Source: Serinibacter arcticus
GTDB lineage: Bacteria; Actinomycetota; Actinomycetes; Actinomycetales; Beutenbergiaceae
Assembly (NCBI RefSeq): GCF_003121705.1
Contig: NZ_PYHR01000002.1
Span: 2,604,001-2,668,000, forward strand
Length of the DNA: 64,000 nt
Direction: 5' to 3'
How positions within the stretch are numbered: position 1 is the first letter of the stretch; the number at the start of each line of letters is the position of its first letter. The notes under the pieces were generated by a model that saw nothing but the letters and a program-made list of their open reading frames with translations, was not told where the DNA came from and did no database searches. A program made the position numbers and the translations under genes. Shown here piece after piece: positions 61,848-64,000 of this stretch.

Positions 61848-64000
61848 TCAGCCGCGCGAGAACCGCAGGTGCATCGACACCGGCGCCGCGTGCAGCTGGG
61901 CGTTCGGGAGGACGCCCGGCCCGCAGGCCGCGCTGCCGACGCCGTGCTGGGCGACGTCGAGGTGCAGCCAGAGCTTCCCGTCCCGGGCGAGCTCGTGCGG
62001 GTGCGCGGCCTCCTCCAGCGCGAGGTCGGACCACGGCCGGGCCGACAGCTCGATCCCCAGCTGCGGCTCGCGGCCTCGCCGGACCTCGCCGACCTCGATC
62101 ACCAGCGGCCCGTCGGGCAGCGCGATCTCGGCGCGGGTCACACCGCGACGGGCGCCGTTCTCCTGCGGGTGCGTGTAGCGCGTCTGCAGCTCGCCGAGCG
62201 TCCGCTCCCACGCGCCGCCGCGGGCCGCGCGGCCGGAGTCCGCGTAGGACTCCTCGGGGCCGAACCCGTGCCAGGCGACGCGGGCGTCGTCGGGCACGTC
62301 GACGTCGAGCACCAGCAGCAGGCCGAGCCGCGCCACGCTCTCGGGCCAGCGCCCCTCGGGGTCGATGGTCACGTGGAGGTCGACGGCGTCGCTCCCGTCC
62401 GCGACCGGCCGCCACGTGTAGGCGGTGCGGAAGCCAGCACCCGTGGTCGGGCCAGCCGTCCGCGCCTCGACGCTCACGGCCTCGTCGCGCACCGCGGCCC
62501 GGACCTTCCGCTCCGCCAGGAGGTGGAGGCCGACGCTGCGCCACCGCTCCTCGTCCGAGGGGCCGGTCCACATCCCCGAGCGCCGGTCGTTGTCGGTCGG
62601 GGCGCGCCACGCGTCGACGCGGAGCTCCTCCACGCCGAGGCCGAGCAGCTGCGTCAGCGATCCGCGACGGTCGAACCGCGCACCGCCGGCGACGAGCGCG
62701 CCGTCCGCCTCCGCCGTCGCACGTCCCGTGGCGGGAGCGAGCGCGGCGGGGGCGGCGAGGAGCACCTGGCCGCTCGCGATGGCGTCGCCGTCCGCGAGCC
62801 ACTCGCGCTCGAGGCCGCGGGCCTCGCGCTGCACGGCGGCGAGGGTCCACCAGACGGGCGCGTCGCCGTCGTGCGGCACCGCGAGGTCCGACGGCGGGGC
62901 CACGCGCGCGGACGCCCCGGGCTCCAGGTGGAGGTCGATCTCGCCGGCGGCCAGCGTCTCCTCGCCCCGGTGCGCCGTCCACGTGAACGCCAGGTGCGAG
63001 GTGTCGCGGAAGGAGTACCGGTTGCGGACCAGCAGCGCGGCGCCGTCGTCGGTCGGGTCGAGCCGCACGGGCGTGAACACCGCCGCGGTCTCGATCAGCG
63101 ACGGCGCGGGGGTGCGGTCGGGCAGGACGAGTCCGTCGGCGATGAAGGTCCCGTCGTGGAACCGCTCGCCGAAGTCGCCGCCGTACGCGTGGAACTCGCG
63201 GCCCTGCTCGTCCGTGCGCAGCAGGCCGTGGTCGATCCACTCCCAGATGAAGCCACCCATGAGGCGCGGGTAGCGGTCGAACAGCGCGTCGTAGTCGCTC
63301 AGCCCGCCCGGGCCGTTGCCCATGGCGTGCGCGTACTCGCACTGCAGGAACGGCATCCGGCGACGGCGGGCGTCGAGGTCCGCGCGGGCGAGCGGCGCCT
63401 CGACGCCGCGGCCGATGAGCTCGGTCTCCTGGCTCGTGGCGTACATCCGCGAGTAGACGTCGACCTCGTCGCTGGAGTAGTCGCCCTCGTAGTGCACGGG
63501 GCGGGTCGGGTCGAGCTCGCGGACGCGGTCGGCCATCGCGGCGATGTTGATGCCGCGGCCGGCCTCGTTCCCGAGCGACCACATCACGATGCTCGCGTGG
63601 TGTCCGTCGCGCTTGACCATGCGGGTGACGCGGTCCACGAGGACGTCCGTCCACGCGGGGTCGTCCATCGGGTTGCCGTCCCAGGTGAACGTCTCGAAGG
63701 AGGCGCCGTCCTCGGTGGTCGCCTTCATCGGGAGCCCGACGTTGCCGACGTTCTCGAACCCGTGGGTCTCGAGGTCGTTCTCGTCGATGACGTAGAGGCC
63801 GTACCGGTCGCACAGGTCGAGGAAGTGCGGGTGCGGCGGGGAGTGGCTCGTGCGGACGGCGTTGACGTGGTGCTTCTTCATCAGCAGCACGTCCTCGAGC
63901 ATCCGCTCGGGCGTCACGGAGCGGCCGCGCAGCGGGTCGAACTCGTGCCGGTTCACGCCGCGGAGCTTGACCGGCCGACCGTTGACGAGGAACACGGCGT
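61848..64000 (-). CDS. lacZ: Beta-galactosidase, GH2 family, N-terminus outside window
   Basis: Hydrolyses terminal beta-galactosides (or related glycosides). The first part of the gene lies beyond the right edge; 717 codons are visible and the frame is still open at the edge. The catalytic GH2 barrel begins FLVNGRPVKLRGVNRHEFDP and has WSLGNEAGRG (acid/base Glu) and FLQCEYAHAMGNGPG (nucleophile Glu), then the LacZ-type small-subunit domain to the end (TRYTHPQENGARRGV). No signal peptide visible in this part. Upstream of uxuA in the same direction, which could point to a galactoside- or uronide-containing plant polymer as substrate. Confidence 0.94.
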   Translation of the reverse strand, partial: AVFLVNGRPVKLRGVNRHEFDPLRGRSVTPERMLEDVLLMKKHHVNAVRTSHSPPHPHFLDLCDRYGLYVIDENDLETHGFENVGNVGLPMKATTEDGASFETFTWDGNPMDDPAWTDVLVDRVTRMVKRDGHHASIVMWSLGNEAGRGINIAAMADRVRELDPTRPVHYEGDYSSDEVDVYSRMYATSQETELIGRGVEAPLARADLDARRRRMPFLQCEYAHAMGNGPGGLSDYDALFDRYPRLMGGFIWEWIDHGLLRTDEQGREFHAYGGDFGERFHDGTFIADGLVLPDRTPAPSLIETAAVFTPVRLDPTDDGAALLVRNRYSFRDTSHLAFTWTAHRGEETLAAGEIDLHLEPGASARVAPPSDLAVPHDGDAPVWWTLAAVQREARGLEREWLADGDAIASGQVLLAAPAALAPATGRATAEADGALVAGGARFDRRGSLTQLLGLGVEELRVDAWRAPTDNDRRSGMWTGPSDEERWRSVGLHLLAERKVRAAVRDEAVSVEARTAGPTTGAGFRTAYTWRPVADGSDAVDLHVTIDPEGRWPESVARLGLLLVLDVDVPDDARVAWHGFGPEESYADSGRAARGGAWERTLGELQTRYTHPQENGARRGVTRAEIALPDGPLVIEVGEVRRGREPQLGIELSARPWSDLALEEAAHPHELARDGKLWLHLDVAQHGVGSAACGPGVLPNAQLHAAPVSMHLRFSRG

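Noticed and set aside
1-64000. tRNA, rRNA, integrase, transposase or attachment sites
   Set aside because: None seen on either strand; the defence island shows no recognisable mobility gene or flanking repeat inside the window.

Overview
The window looks like chromosomal DNA of a very GC-rich actinobacterium, probably a member of the Micrococcales (Cellulomonas/Promicromonospora/Beutenbergia-like). The reasons are the strongly G/C third-position bias, GTG starts, ATGA/GTGA stop-start overlaps, promoters that look leaderless, WXG100 and DUF1023 proteins, ROK and TetR regulators, and exported carbohydrate enzymes with S-layer-homology-like repeats. No rRNA, tRNA, CRISPR array, integrase or transposase was seen.

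1-25 kb, all on the minus strand, is a dense defence island. From right to left (direction of transcription) it holds: a RusA-like protein with a long C-terminal extension (24.0-25.0 kb); a protein with a PASTA-like C-terminal domain (22.6-23.8 kb); a tightly packed six-gene cassette (22.4-13.1 kb) of an HhH-glycosylase-like protein, a DUF6361-like protein, a phospholipase-D-fold nuclease, a large SNF2-type helicase, a hydrophobic/helical protein of unknown function and an Mrr-type nuclease; the fossil C-terminus of a second SNF2 helicase; a complete type I restriction-modification operon (hsdM-hsdS-hsdR); and a two-gene unit resembling Druantia type III (a protein of about 1,000 aa followed by a COG1205/DUF1998-type helicase that runs off the left edge). 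The first gene of that unit carries a single-base frameshift. The six-gene cassette is the best candidate here for an undescribed defence system. The island ends at a striking G-tract (C-rich on the plus strand, 24,985-25,035).

25-42 kb, plus strand, is ordinary-looking envelope and housekeeping DNA: an overlapping run of DUF1023 hydrolase, lipoprotein and WXG100-like protein, then a DUF4097-like protein; two paralogous exported proteins; a VapBC toxin-antitoxin pair; a four-gene MacB/FtsX-type ABC exporter with two ATPases and two permeases; a SHOCT protein; a membrane-anchored Mrr-fold protein; and an SDR-TetR pair whose promoter carries a perfect 31-bp hyphenated palindrome.

42-64 kb is centred on carbohydrate use and the cell surface: a ThuA-like protein and a ROK repressor divergent from a 1,772-aa exported ThuA/sorbosone-dehydrogenase/PKD/CBM6 protein; an exported GH13 alpha-amylase-type enzyme preceded by a maltose-regulon-like operator; uxuA (mannonate dehydratase); and a GH2 beta-galactosidase cut by the right edge. 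Both large secreted proteins end in three near-identical SLH-like repeats. Between them are small lipoproteins, a pair of two-TM paralogues, a DUF429 protein and several unusual repeats, including a 29-bp tandem duplication that copies a translation start.
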